DNA of 38,057 bases. Origin: an uncultured Lachnospiraceae bacterium (lineage in GTDB: Bacteria; Bacillota; Clostridia; Lachnospirales; Lachnospiraceae). Made by a program: the position numbers and the translations under genes. The number at the start of each line of letters is the position of its first letter. Position 1 is the stretch's first letter. Where the stretch lies: positions 1-38,057 of the forward strand of contig CAMOZY010000019.1 in NCBI GenBank assembly GCA_946631295.1, in the 5' to 3' direction. Shown here in pieces: positions 25,801 through 33,194 of the stretch. The notes beneath the pieces were generated by a model, which was given only the letters and a program-made list of their open reading frames with translations, was not told the origin of the DNA and ran no database searches.

Positions 25801-27109
25801 TTCTGTTAAGGATACCGGAATAGGCATTAAGAAGGAAGACCTCGGAAGACTCTTCAATGCTTACGAAAGACTTGATGAAGAAAAGAACAGTGCCGTACAG
25901 GGAACAGGCCTCGGTCTGGATATCTCCAGAAAATTTGCTGAGCTTCTCGGCGGTGAGCTGACCTGTGAAAGTGTGTACGGAGAAGGTTCTGAATTCATAT
26001 TCACTCTTGAACAGGGAATAGTCGACAGATCGCCTATGGGTGAATTCAGGGAGGCTGATGAAGAAAAGATCTCCGGACCTTATGTTCCCAGATTCATCGC
26101 TCCCGATGCAGAGGTTCTCATAGTTGATGACAATCCCATGAACCTTATGGTTGCAAAGGAGCTGCTCAAGGCAACAAAGATATTTGTCTCGACTGCAGAA
26201 AGCGGAGAGGAATGCCTTGAGAGGATCAAATACGGCAATTTCAATGTGGTATTGCTTGATCATATGATGCCGGGAATGGATGGCGTGGAAACAGTTGCAA
26301 GGATAAGAAAGACACATCCTGATCTTCCTGTATATGCTCTTACGGCTAACTCCACGGCGGGTGAAGAATTTTATATTTCAAAGGGATTCAACGGATATCT
26401 GGGCAAGCCCATCGATTCCTATCTGCTTGAAAAGACCATCCTTAAGCATCTGCCTAAGGAGATGGTCATGGAGACTGCAGAAGAAACAGAGGCGAAGGCA
26501 CCTTCAAAGCTTTCTGACGAGATGGAATGGATCAAAAACGTTGAAGGTATTTCGGTTCCTGATGGCATTAAGAATTCCGGTGGCGCTGATCAGTATGTTT
26601 TCTCGCTTTCTCTTTTCCGGGATACGCTTGATGATAATGCGGATATTATTGAGAAGGCATATAACGAAGGTGATCTGAGACTCTATACCGTCAAGGTTCA
26701 CTCACTCAAGACTTCCGCCAGGATCATAGGTGCTCTGGAACTTTCTAAACTTGCGGCACAGCTCGAAGAGGCCGGAAATAAGGAAAACAAGGAGTTTATT
26801 GATGCAAATACTGCAAGGCTTCTTGAAGATTACAGATCATACAAGGAAAAACTTGCCAAGATCGCGGAGATGAACGGTTCTGCTCCTGATGGAGATAAGC
26901 CTGAGATTCCTGATGACGAACTTAAGGATGCATACAGTGCTCTTAAGGAAGTGATACCGCAGATGGATTATGATGCGGTGGAGATGATCGTAGGACAGCT
27001 GAACGAGTATAAGCTTCCTTCCGGTGACAGAGAAAAGATTGATAAACTGACAGGACTTCTCAAAGCATTTGACTGGGACAGCCTGGAAAAAATGGCTGAA
27101 GAATTCTGA
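22841..27109 (+). CDS. Propeller hybrid histidine kinase with receiver and HPt domains
   Basis: The 1422-residue protein starts at TTG 22841 with a TTGGAGG site. Order: signal anchor (1-32); about a dozen two-component propeller repeats, two seven-bladed propellers expected, with W-[IV]-[GS] blade signatures (77-680); a Y_Y_Y-like domain (690-765); membrane segment (780-800); HisKA with His835 in SHEIRTP; HATPase with Asn955/Asn959, DTGIG from 991 and GTGLG from 1021; receiver with Asp1096-1097, phospho-acceptor Asp1140 and Lys1189; HPt with His1287. Propeller kinases of this layout in Bacteroides sense glycans; here the C-terminal AraC domain is replaced by HPt, so the output must pass to another protein, most likely the next gene's receiver. 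Confidence 0.9.
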   Translation: MKSSSFLRSAAFVIAFLFSVPSILCSGMTARAADRGTVSLSAAADEGTGELIGGGYAITGQIRDAGYTSMVYDVSNGLPTSDSNFILGAKNGYVWIGGYSGIFRYDGVNFERLDTANGLTSGRVLFEDSHSRIWVGTNDNGVVMIDGENQIHYTYKDGLPSSSIRIFTEDNLGNIYVGTTAGVFWFDEDLQIHVIDDERLVNQKILKLVCDVKGHVFGQTSDGHIFSLEHDQIGEIYSSEVLGLERITTILEDPEKPGVLYLGSDSGVIYHGEFGKRAPELEKIPVPTIGEVHWLSYDCGRVWVSSTTAVGYIDQYDSVHTLDSIPFTSGIEMTTSDYQGNIWVSSSTQGVMKLVASNFSNISEYAGVSADVVNSVCLVGGRFYIGTNDGLEIITLSMSPLRNDLTEYLKGVRIRCIEADEEGNVWIATYNHGKGLVCFSKFGNITSITTEDGLPSDQIRCIKCASDGSIIIGSNGGVSVIRDRKVVRNIGTEEGIRNTTILTVEEGKDGVIYAGSDGDGIYIIGSDTVQRIGREDGLSSDVILRIKRDENRGLFWVITSNSIEYLRGGRIHNIDSFPFNNNYDMFRDSSGNFWILSSFGLYVVNADDMENDCITDYDLYTIANGLPAPPTSNSYSVVDENGTLYMASRTGVIRVNIDHYFETISDVKMDVGSIYLDGERLVPNENGAYVIPASGGRISITPAVLDYTLTNPLVRVYLDGSNDDGITVTRDKLTSLEYTGLSFGDYILHVQILDKDNGSVLQDESFYIKKKPKLYELFVTRILLVVIIAAIVGLVIWRMMAERIIRRQYEEIRAAKEEAERANSAKSRFLANMSHEIRTPINTIMGMDEMILREDAKDVPKNYFLSVVNYAIDIRSATESLLSLINDLLDISKIESGKMNVVEQEYDTQELLRSLVTMIKVRAREKDLTFDLDLDETLPVRLHGDSGKIKQVLLNLLTNAVKYTNMGGFVLKAMVTEKTNDTCKIRFSVKDTGIGIKKEDLGRLFNAYERLDEEKNSAVQGTGLGLDISRKFAELLGGELTCESVYGEGSEFIFTLEQGIVDRSPMGEFREADEEKISGPYVPRFIAPDAEVLIVDDNPMNLMVAKELLKATKIFVSTAESGEECLERIKYGNFNVVLLDHMMPGMDGVETVARIRKTHPDLPVYALTANSTAGEEFYISKGFNGYLGKPIDSYLLEKTILKHLPKEMVMETAEETEAKAPSKLSDEMEWIKNVEGISVPDGIKNSGGADQYVFSLSLFRDTLDDNADIIEKAYNEGDLRLYTVKVHSLKTSARIIGALELSKLAAQLEEAGNKENKEFIDANTARLLEDYRSYKEKLAKIAEMNGSAPDGDKPEIPDDELKDAYSALKEVIPQMDYDAVEMIVGQLNEYKLPSGDREKIDKLTGLLKAFDWDSLEKMAEEF

Positions 27110-27123
27110 CGAGGTAATACTAC

Positions 27124-27882
27124 ATGAAAAATAAGCACGTAATGCTGATCGGCGAAAAGGAAACGTTCATGGTAAGAGTCCTGTCCGGAAAGATCCATGA
27201 TGCCGGATATGAATGTGATTTTGTGAACTGGAATGTCACCGATATAAATGCAAAGTGGGAAGATGCAGGGCTTGTCACTCTTTTTATGGATGATAACAGC
27301 AGGCCTTCTGAAGCGGTTATTCATTTCCTCAGCGAAAAAACAAGTGAGGATGATACAAAGCTTCTTGTTATAGGAGATAAGAATGACGTACAGACCGTTT
27401 TGGAGAGCATGCCGAAGGAAGCGATATTTAAATCGTTCATCCGTCCTATTGATAATGCAGAATATGTTTCCGTGGTAAAAGATCTCATGGGCAAGGTGGA
27501 ATCCGGAGAGTTCATGAAGACCATACTTGTTGTTGATGATGATGCGGGATATCTTGCACTTGTCAGGGAGTGGCTCAAGGGTTCGTACAAGGTTGCGATG
27601 GTCAATTCCGGATTGCAGGCGATAAAGTGGCTCGGAAAGAATAAGGCGGATCTTATATTGCTCGATCATGAAATGCCGGTCACAAGCGGACCTCAGGTTC
27701 TTGAAATGCTAAGGAGCGACAGTGACACTAAGAATATTCCCGTCATCTTCCTTACCGGAAAAGGAGACAAGGAAAGTGTAATGGCTGTTGTGGCATTAAG
27801 GCCGGAGGGATATTTTCTTAAGACAATCGAAAAAAATGAACTGCTCGAAAAGCTGAAAGAGTTTTTTATCTTACATAAGTAA
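27124..27882 (+). CDS. Double-receiver response regulator without output domain
   Basis: The 252-residue protein has a true receiver at residues 131-250 with the acidic pocket Asp138-140, phospho-acceptor Asp181 (LLDHEMP), Thr211 and Lys233. Residues 1-125 look like a second receiver fold (HVMLIGEKETFMVRVL, LVTLFMDDN, LLVIGDKND, FKSFIRPID) that lacks the acidic pair and the expected acceptor context, so it is a pseudo-receiver. There is no DNA-binding or enzymatic output. It lies 14 bp after the hybrid kinase and overlaps the next gene, so it probably receives the phosphate from the kinase HPt and acts through protein contact, plausibly on an HD-GYP protein (inference). Confidence 0.85.
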   Translation: MKNKHVMLIGEKETFMVRVLSGKIHDAGYECDFVNWNVTDINAKWEDAGLVTLFMDDNSRPSEAVIHFLSEKTSEDDTKLLVIGDKNDVQTVLESMPKEAIFKSFIRPIDNAEYVSVVKDLMGKVESGEFMKTILVVDDDAGYLALVREWLKGSYKVAMVNSGLQAIKWLGKNKADLILLDHEMPVTSGPQVLEMLRSDSDTKNIPVIFLTGKGDKESVMAVVALRPEGYFLKTIEKNELLEKLKEFFILHK

Positions 27883-27893
27883 TGGAGTGGGAT

Positions 27894-30290
27894 ATGCTGG
27901 AGTTATTCAGGGAACACCAATTGAATATCATGCTGGTGCTTGCATGTATGTGCGGATTGATCATGTTTTTTATAATGATCTCTTCATACATGACAAACAC
28001 CAGAAAAAGATCGCTGATACTTATGGAATTCAGCAGTATGATGCTGCTTATCTTTGACAGATATGCATATATCTACCGCGGAAATACGTCCACTCTCGGA
28101 TACTGGATGGTAAGGGTCAGTAATTTTGCCGTGTTCTTCCTCACACTTACTACTCTCATGTTTTTCACGATGTATTTTACTGATCTTCTCATACATGACG
28201 GAGGGCTTGAGGTTGCTCCTCTGAGGCTGAAATCCACATATATTCTGCTGGCCCTGGGAATGATACTTATTGTGATATCCCAGTTTACCGGCATGTACTA
28301 TACCTTTAATGAGAATAATGAATATCAGAGGGGGCAGGCATTTTTACTGTGCTATTTATTCCCTATCATTGTTCTGCTCATCCTGCTTACCGTTATCTTC
28401 CAGTACGGACACAGATTCAGTCTGGAAATAAGGATATCACTTGAACTGTTTTCCGTAGGACCTCTTTTGGCTTCCGGTGCTCAGGCATTTCTGTATGGAC
28501 TGTCACTTACTAATATCTCCATTGCCGCAATGTGTCTGGTTGTTTATATATTTGCTCTTATTGACATGAACAAGCAGATCGATCGTTCTCACAGGCAGGA
28601 GGTCGAATATCTGGAAGAGCAGCAGAAGAATATGAGTAAACTCTTCAAAGAAACTGCAAGTTCCATATCGGAGGCGATTGACTATAATAAGACCCATTTC
28701 AAAGGGCATTCGCAGAGAGTAGCGGATTACGCAAAAGAGATAGCACGTGTAGGCGGCGAAGACGATGAAATATGCCAGCAGGCGTATTTTGCGGGCCTCC
28801 TGCATGACGTCGGAAAACTTGCCATTCCGGATTCCGTGCTGACCAAGAAGGGTGAACTCAACAAGGACGAAGAGCTTCTTTTAAGGGAACATTCAAGGGC
28901 CGGAAGCGAGATGCTGAAGGGCATAAATGCGTTTCCATATCTTAGTGATGTTGCCCATTATCATCATGAAAGATATGACGGCGAAGGATATCCCGAGGGG
29001 ATTAAGGGCGATGCAATTCCGAAGCTTGCCAGAATAGTGGCTGTGGCGGATGCTTACGACATAATGACATCGAACAGGGATTACAGGGGGGCTCTTCCGC
29101 AGATCAGGGTCAGGGAGGAGTTTCTTAAGGAGAGCGGACTCAGATTCGATCCGGTTTATTCCAAGGCCATGCTTAAGATCATCGATTCCGATAAGGAATA
29201 TCTCCTGAGAGAAAGGGGAACCGTATCCGGCAAGGATATCAGAAATGATCTTGACTGTAATGAATACAGAAGCGACATATCTGTCGGAATTCCCGTAAAA
29301 AAGAGTACCATGCGTTTCAGGTTCAGGTGGATTCCGAAAAACAGGGAAGCCGAGAAATTCTCATTACCTACCCTGATTCTTTTCGATTCGCTTGATGACT
29401 GTGTTCATAATACGGAACAGGCTATCGTTGAAAACAATTATGTTGAGTATGCGGAAATATGGTTTGATGGCCATACGATATCTACCAGAGCAAGGAACAT
29501 CGAGATGAGGATGTTCGAAGATATCGAGTCTATTGATGCCAAAGAACCTGTGAAGCTGTCTAAGAGCACAATATTTGAGGTTGAGGCCGGAAGATATAAA
29601 GACCACATAAGGATCAGGATAAATGGCGGCCCTCAGGAATTGGAATGTATAGTCGCACTGCCGGATAATACCAGATATACATATCTTGCCCTTACGGGTG
29701 AAAACTGTAAGATAACGGATATTGATGTTGAGGAGGCCGGCCCCGCTCCGCTTGAAGGTGATATTCCCAGGATAGCTGATGAAATTACATATACGGACCG
29801 CATCGAATCTGATCTTAAGAATATACAGATAGATGTTAAGAGAGGTGCAACGACGGACGGAGTGGTGGTTGAGGACGGAATGAGGATGGCGTTCCATTCC
29901 CTGAGTCTTCCCACAGCGCATCTCGTCTGGCACTGTCCGTACGTGGTACTGTATCATTCCAAGGATAAGAAGGTAGGCGGCGAGGGATACAAGGAACTCG
30001 TACTTGTCAGACTTGACGGTGAGATTGAGGAGGTTAATCCCGAGATAGACAACAGGATGACAGTGACCAAGACAGATGCCTTCGACAGCTGGGATACCTG
30101 GAAGGCAATCAATATGCGGGGAATGGAGTATATCGTCAATTTTCGCAGGAAGGGCAACAAGATAACCATCACCGCAGAAAACGGCGGAATCATCATCAAA
30201 AACATCACGGTCTTCGATAAGAATGACGGAGAAGTTTATGCTGCACTCACCGGAGATCAGTGTGCACTCACAGATATAAGAGTTATCTGA
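27894..30290 (+). CDS. Membrane HD-GYP phosphodiesterase with duplicated C-terminal domain
   Basis: The 798-residue protein is started at ATG 27894, which has GGAG 6 bp upstream; the ATG at 27882 overlaps the previous stop and has no site. Residues 1-225 hold about seven membrane segments, and a coiled linker (HRQEVEYLEEQQKNM) leads to HD-GYP with HD 304-305, HH 357-358 and GYP 365-367. Residues about 455-798 are unlike usual HD-GYP tails: two similar beta-rich units, each with an SLPT start, an x-x-LDG/FDG turn and an ending YxALTGxxCxxTDIxV (near 598-612 and at the C terminus). Family of these units unknown; a glycan- or nucleotide-binding role is a guess. A strong terminator follows. Confidence 0.88.
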   Translation: MLELFREHQLNIMLVLACMCGLIMFFIMISSYMTNTRKRSLILMEFSSMMLLIFDRYAYIYRGNTSTLGYWMVRVSNFAVFFLTLTTLMFFTMYFTDLLIHDGGLEVAPLRLKSTYILLALGMILIVISQFTGMYYTFNENNEYQRGQAFLLCYLFPIIVLLILLTVIFQYGHRFSLEIRISLELFSVGPLLASGAQAFLYGLSLTNISIAAMCLVVYIFALIDMNKQIDRSHRQEVEYLEEQQKNMSKLFKETASSISEAIDYNKTHFKGHSQRVADYAKEIARVGGEDDEICQQAYFAGLLHDVGKLAIPDSVLTKKGELNKDEELLLREHSRAGSEMLKGINAFPYLSDVAHYHHERYDGEGYPEGIKGDAIPKLARIVAVADAYDIMTSNRDYRGALPQIRVREEFLKESGLRFDPVYSKAMLKIIDSDKEYLLRERGTVSGKDIRNDLDCNEYRSDISVGIPVKKSTMRFRFRWIPKNREAEKFSLPTLILFDSLDDCVHNTEQAIVENNYVEYAEIWFDGHTISTRARNIEMRMFEDIESIDAKEPVKLSKSTIFEVEAGRYKDHIRIRINGGPQELECIVALPDNTRYTYLALTGENCKITDIDVEEAGPAPLEGDIPRIADEITYTDRIESDLKNIQIDVKRGATTDGVVVEDGMRMAFHSLSLPTAHLVWHCPYVVLYHSKDKKVGGEGYKELVLVRLDGEIEEVNPEIDNRMTVTKTDAFDSWDTWKAINMRGMEYIVNFRRKGNKITITAENGGIIIKNITVFDKNDGEVYAALTGDQCALTDIRVI

Positions 30291-30351
30291 GTTCCGACTG
30301 CATGGTATTTCAGGCCGGAGTACAGAACTGAAAATTATATAAAAATAGCGG

Positions 30352-30394
30352 AATCGCCTGCATTGGTACGAAAATGTACCTGCAGGCGATTTTT
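30352..30394 (+). terminator. Intrinsic terminator of the signalling operon
   Basis: AATCGCCTGCA (30352-30362) pairs with TGCAGGCGATT (30381-30391), with an inner GGTAC/GTACC stem, then a T-run. Strong and unambiguous. Confidence 0.9.
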
Positions 30395-30408
30395 GATGTT
30401 AAAAAATA

Positions 30409-30446
30409 TTGACAAAATGATTCGACATGATATCATAATGATATCA
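30409..30446 (+). promoter_or_regulatory. SPFH gene promoter with duplicated TGATATCA
   Basis: Perfect TTGACA (30409-30414), 16 bp, then TATCAT (30431-30436) with extended TG. The -10 lies in TGATATCA-taa-TGATATCA (30428-30446), two copies of a self-complementary octamer with centres 11 bp apart, one helical turn. The repeat is either an operator over the -10 or two overlapping -10 elements. Confidence 0.6.
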
Positions 30447-30466
30447 GGTTAAGAAAGGAGCCTAAT

Positions 30467-31471
30467 ATGACTGAAAAATTATACAAAGCACATCCCAATG
30501 GAGCATTAGCACTTTTAGGAATTTTACTTCTCTATGTACTTGCGATCGGAATGATCATATTCGGTGCAAATAACAGCGGACTTCTTGCAGCATTAGGAGT
30601 TCTGATCGTGTTAGTCGGATGGATCCCTCTTTGCGGACTCAAGGTTTTAAGACCTTCAGAAGCCCTTGTTCTTACCCTATTCGGTAAGTACAAGGGAACC
30701 ATCAAGGAAGCAGGTTTCTACTGCGTCAATCCGTTCTGTACCGCAGTTAACCCCGCATCCATGACCAAGCTCGCACAGAGCGGAGATTCTCACGGAACCA
30801 CCACTTCAGGCGTAACCATCACCTCCACAGGTGCAACGGTCAATCCTGAGATGTATTCCAAGAAGATCTCCCTTAAGGCCATGACTCTTAACAACGGTAT
30901 CCAGAAGATCAACGATTGCCTCGGCAATCCCGTTGAAATCGGTATCGCAGTTATCTGGAAGGTTACTGATACCGCGAAGGCAGTATTCAATGTAGACAAC
31001 TACAAAGAGTATCTTTCCCTTCAGTGCGACTCTGCTCTTCGTAATATCGTAAGGATCTATCCTTATGACATTGCTACCAACGTTGATACAACCGGCGATG
31101 GAATGGCAGATGAGGGAAGCCTCAGAGGTTCTTCAGAGCTTGTTGCAGAGCGTATCAAGAACGAGATCCAGAGCAAGGTTAATGAAGCAGGCCTTGAGAT
31201 CATCGAAGCAAGGATCACATATCTCGCATATGCTCCCGAGATAGCATCCGTAATGCTTCAGAGACAGCAGGCATCCGCTATCATCGATGCCCGCAAGATG
31301 ATCGTTGACGGTGCTGTCGGAATGGTTGAGATGGCACTTGACAGACTGAACGAGAAGCAGATGGTCCAGCTGGATGAGGAAAGAAAGGCTGCTATGGTCT
31401 CCAACCTCCTTGTGGTTCTGTGCGGCAACCACGATGCCCAGCCTGTAGTTAATTCCGGAAGCCTGTATTAA
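30467..31471 (+). CDS. SPFH/band-7 membrane protein
   Basis: The 334-residue protein starts at ATG 30467 after AAAGGAGCC. It has two N-terminal membrane segments (about 13-33 and 37-57) and then an SPFH domain from about residue 60 (VLRPSEALVLTLFGKYKGTIKEAGFYCVNPF) through YLAYAPEIASVMLQRQQASAIIDAR. This combination of an SPFH protein overlapping a small ribbon-helix-helix gene is recurrent in Firmicutes (family knowledge). SPFH proteins build membrane scaffold rings; the cargo here is unknown. The promoter is strong. Confidence 0.88.
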   Translation: MTEKLYKAHPNGALALLGILLLYVLAIGMIIFGANNSGLLAALGVLIVLVGWIPLCGLKVLRPSEALVLTLFGKYKGTIKEAGFYCVNPFCTAVNPASMTKLAQSGDSHGTTTSGVTITSTGATVNPEMYSKKISLKAMTLNNGIQKINDCLGNPVEIGIAVIWKVTDTAKAVFNVDNYKEYLSLQCDSALRNIVRIYPYDIATNVDTTGDGMADEGSLRGSSELVAERIKNEIQSKVNEAGLEIIEARITYLAYAPEIASVMLQRQQASAIIDARKMIVDGAVGMVEMALDRLNEKQMVQLDEERKAAMVSNLLVVLCGNHDAQPVVNSGSLY

Positions 31472-31668
31472 TGGGTGAAAAGAAACAGGTTCCGCTCCGC
31501 CTTTCGGAAAAGCTCTATAATGATATTGCAGCATGGGCCGAGGATGATTTCAGATCGGTCAACGGCCAGATAGAGTATCTTCTTTCCGAATGTGTCAGGC
31601 AGCGGAAAAAGGACGGAAAATATGTAGGTGAAGAGATTGACGTGCCGCCGAAATTTGATCTTCACTGA
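31471..31668 (+). CDS. Arc-like ribbon-helix-helix protein
   Basis: The 65-residue protein has the ribbon strand KQVPLRLSEKLYNDIAAWAEDDFRSVNGQIEYLLSECVRQRKK, a full Arc/MetJ-type ribbon-helix-helix where the strand lays in the DNA groove and the two helices form the dimer. Its ATG overlaps the SPFH stop codon by one base, so translation is coupled. It could regulate the operon, or act as an accessory to the SPFH protein rather than a DNA-binding factor; context does not decide. A terminator follows. Confidence 0.75.
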   Translation: MGEKKQVPLRLSEKLYNDIAAWAEDDFRSVNGQIEYLLSECVRQRKKDGKYVGEEIDVPPKFDLH

Positions 31669-31736
31669 TCATATCCGATATAAACAGTTGAGCTGTATAT
31701 ACAGCCGGTTAAGTTTATAACCTGAAATGCATTACG

Positions 31737-31777
31737 CTGCGGAAGTGCCGTAAAATCGGGGCTTCCGCAGTTTTTTT
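31737..31777 (+). terminator. Intrinsic terminator after the ribbon-helix-helix gene
   Basis: CTGCGGAAG (31737-31745) pairs with CTTCCGCAG (31762-31770), with partial pairing inside the stem, followed by TTTTTTT. A separate 14-bp palindrome GCTGTATATACAGC lies before it at 31692-31705. Confidence 0.88.
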
Positions 31778-31798
31778 ATATTTTTTTAATAAAATCTA

Positions 31799-31832
31799 TT
31801 GACAGGTATTCTGTTATAGGTGTATATATAAC
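31799..31832 (+). promoter_or_regulatory. GntR-operon promoter and operator
   Basis: TTGACA (31799-31804), 18 bp, TATATA (31823-31828). An inverted repeat GTTATA-N8-TATAAC (31813-31832) covers the -10, a typical place for an autorepressing YtrA-type GntR protein. The binding protein is inferred from the gene that follows. Confidence 0.65.
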
Positions 31833-31895
31833 ACATGAACAGATGTTGCTCCATAATGAGGACAAGGTAATGAAGAATTTTGAAAAGAGGCGCGC

Positions 31896-32270
31896 ATGAT
31901 AATATCGCAGACATCGGGAGTCCCGATATATCAACAGATTGCGGACAGCTTCAGGGCGGATATCCTCGAGGGTAAGTTAAAAGAAGGGGAATATCTCCCA
32001 AGCATCCGCGGACTGGCCAGAGATCTGAAGATCAGCGTCATCACCACAATGAAGGCGTACGAGATGCTGGATCAGGAAGGGCTGGTCACAGCGGTCCAGG
32101 GAAAAGGGTATGTTGTAAACTCCCAGGACGGCAACATGCTGAAGGAACAGCATATGAGGAAAGTCGAAGAGGGGCTGATGCAGGCAATCCAGTCTGCCAG
32201 GATAGCGGGGCTTTCCGAGAACGAGCTTATAGAGACATTGAAATTATTACTTACGCTTAAGGAGAATTAA
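31896..32270 (+). CDS. YtrA-type GntR regulator
   Basis: The 124-residue protein has a GntR winged helix (GVPIYQQIADSFRADILEGKLKEGEYLPSIRGLARDLKISVITTMKAYEMLDQEGLV, residues 8-66) and only a short helical C terminus (to about 120), the hallmark of the YtrA subfamily that controls ABC transporter operons. Its start follows GAGGCG. The ABC ATPase starts two bases after its stop. By family precedent it represses its own operon until an inducer, often a cell-wall-active antibiotic, releases it; the inducer here is unknown. Confidence 0.9.
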   Translation: MIISQTSGVPIYQQIADSFRADILEGKLKEGEYLPSIRGLARDLKISVITTMKAYEMLDQEGLVTAVQGKGYVVNSQDGNMLKEQHMRKVEEGLMQAIQSARIAGLSENELIETLKLLLTLKEN

Positions 32271-32272
32271 CG

Positions 32273-33172
32273 ATGGAATTTACCAGTGTGATCCACGGTG
32301 AAGGGATAGTAAAGAAATACAAGGGCTTTGAACTTAACATTCCGACTCTGGATGTGCCTCAGGGTTTTGCGACAGCTCTTATTGGTGAGAACGGCGCGGG
32401 CAAGTCGACACTTCTCGATATCCTCGCAGGAATAAGGCTTGATTATCAGGGAAGCCTGAAGTTCTTCGGAAAATATGATGATAATGACAGGGAGAACAAT
32501 CCGGATGTCAAGAACGCCATCGGATATGAAGGAACCGGAAACTACTATCTTCCGATGTGGACACTGAAGCAGGGAAGAGAAGTTCAGAAGCTGCTTTTCA
32601 AGAACTTTGATGAAAATAAGTACATCGAACTCTGCAGACAGCTTGCGGTTCCCGAGGAAGACAGCAAGAAGATCACCGATCTTTCAGACGGTAATCATAT
32701 GAAGATAAAGCTTGCCGGAGTGCTTTCAAGAGAGACTGATCTTCTGATACTCGATGAGCCCGCATCTCCCCTTGATCCTCTCATGAGAGATAAACTCTGT
32801 GACATGATCAGGGAATACCTTCAGAAGGACGAAGGTAATAAATCGGTTCTGTTTTCAACACATAACATCGCCGACATGGAATCAGTCACAGATTACGCGA
32901 TCATCGTAGAAAACGGTAATATCGTCGAGCAGGGATTTGTTGAGGATCTCAAGGAAAAATATGTGGTCGTAAAAGGTGAGAAGGAAGATGAGGAAGCTGC
33001 GAGAAAGGTTCTCTACAGTGTATCTTCCGGTAATTATGGATTCGAAGGTGTGTGCCTGGCAGAAAGACTTAACGAACTTGCAGGACTTAAAACGGTTGTT
33101 GAGACAGCGACACTTTCACAGATCTGTGTAGCGATAATGAAGCAGAATTCGAAACTCTACGGAGTGAAATGA
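32273..33172 (+). CDS. ABC transporter ATP-binding protein
   Basis: The 299-residue ATPase has Walker A GENGAGKST (38-46), a degenerate signature LSDGN (137-141), Walker B LLILDEP (157-163, Glu162) and the switch His197 in FSTHN. The C-terminal extension (about 215-299) is typical of YtrB/export-type ATPases. It is the energising subunit for the permease(s) downstream and lies in the GntR-controlled operon, starting two bases after the regulator stop. Direction of transport is likely export, and substrate unknown. Confidence 0.92.
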   Translation: MEFTSVIHGEGIVKKYKGFELNIPTLDVPQGFATALIGENGAGKSTLLDILAGIRLDYQGSLKFFGKYDDNDRENNPDVKNAIGYEGTGNYYLPMWTLKQGREVQKLLFKNFDENKYIELCRQLAVPEEDSKKITDLSDGNHMKIKLAGVLSRETDLLILDEPASPLDPLMRDKLCDMIREYLQKDEGNKSVLFSTHNIADMESVTDYAIIVENGNIVEQGFVEDLKEKYVVVKGEKEDEEAARKVLYSVSSGNYGFEGVCLAERLNELAGLKTVVETATLSQICVAIMKQNSKLYGVK

Positions 33173-33194
33173 TGTGCCGGGGTGGGAATGACTA

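Noticed and set aside
25340-26317. Long open frame (325 codons) on the minus strand across the kinase domains
   Set aside because: It lies wholly opposite the conserved HisKA, HATPase and receiver codons, has no ribosome binding site, and its translation is Cys/His/Ile-rich as expected for an antisense frame.
31692-31705. 14-bp palindrome GCTGTATATACAGC after the ribbon-helix-helix gene
   Set aside because: It lies between a stop codon and the terminator, with no promoter near, so an operator role is not supported.
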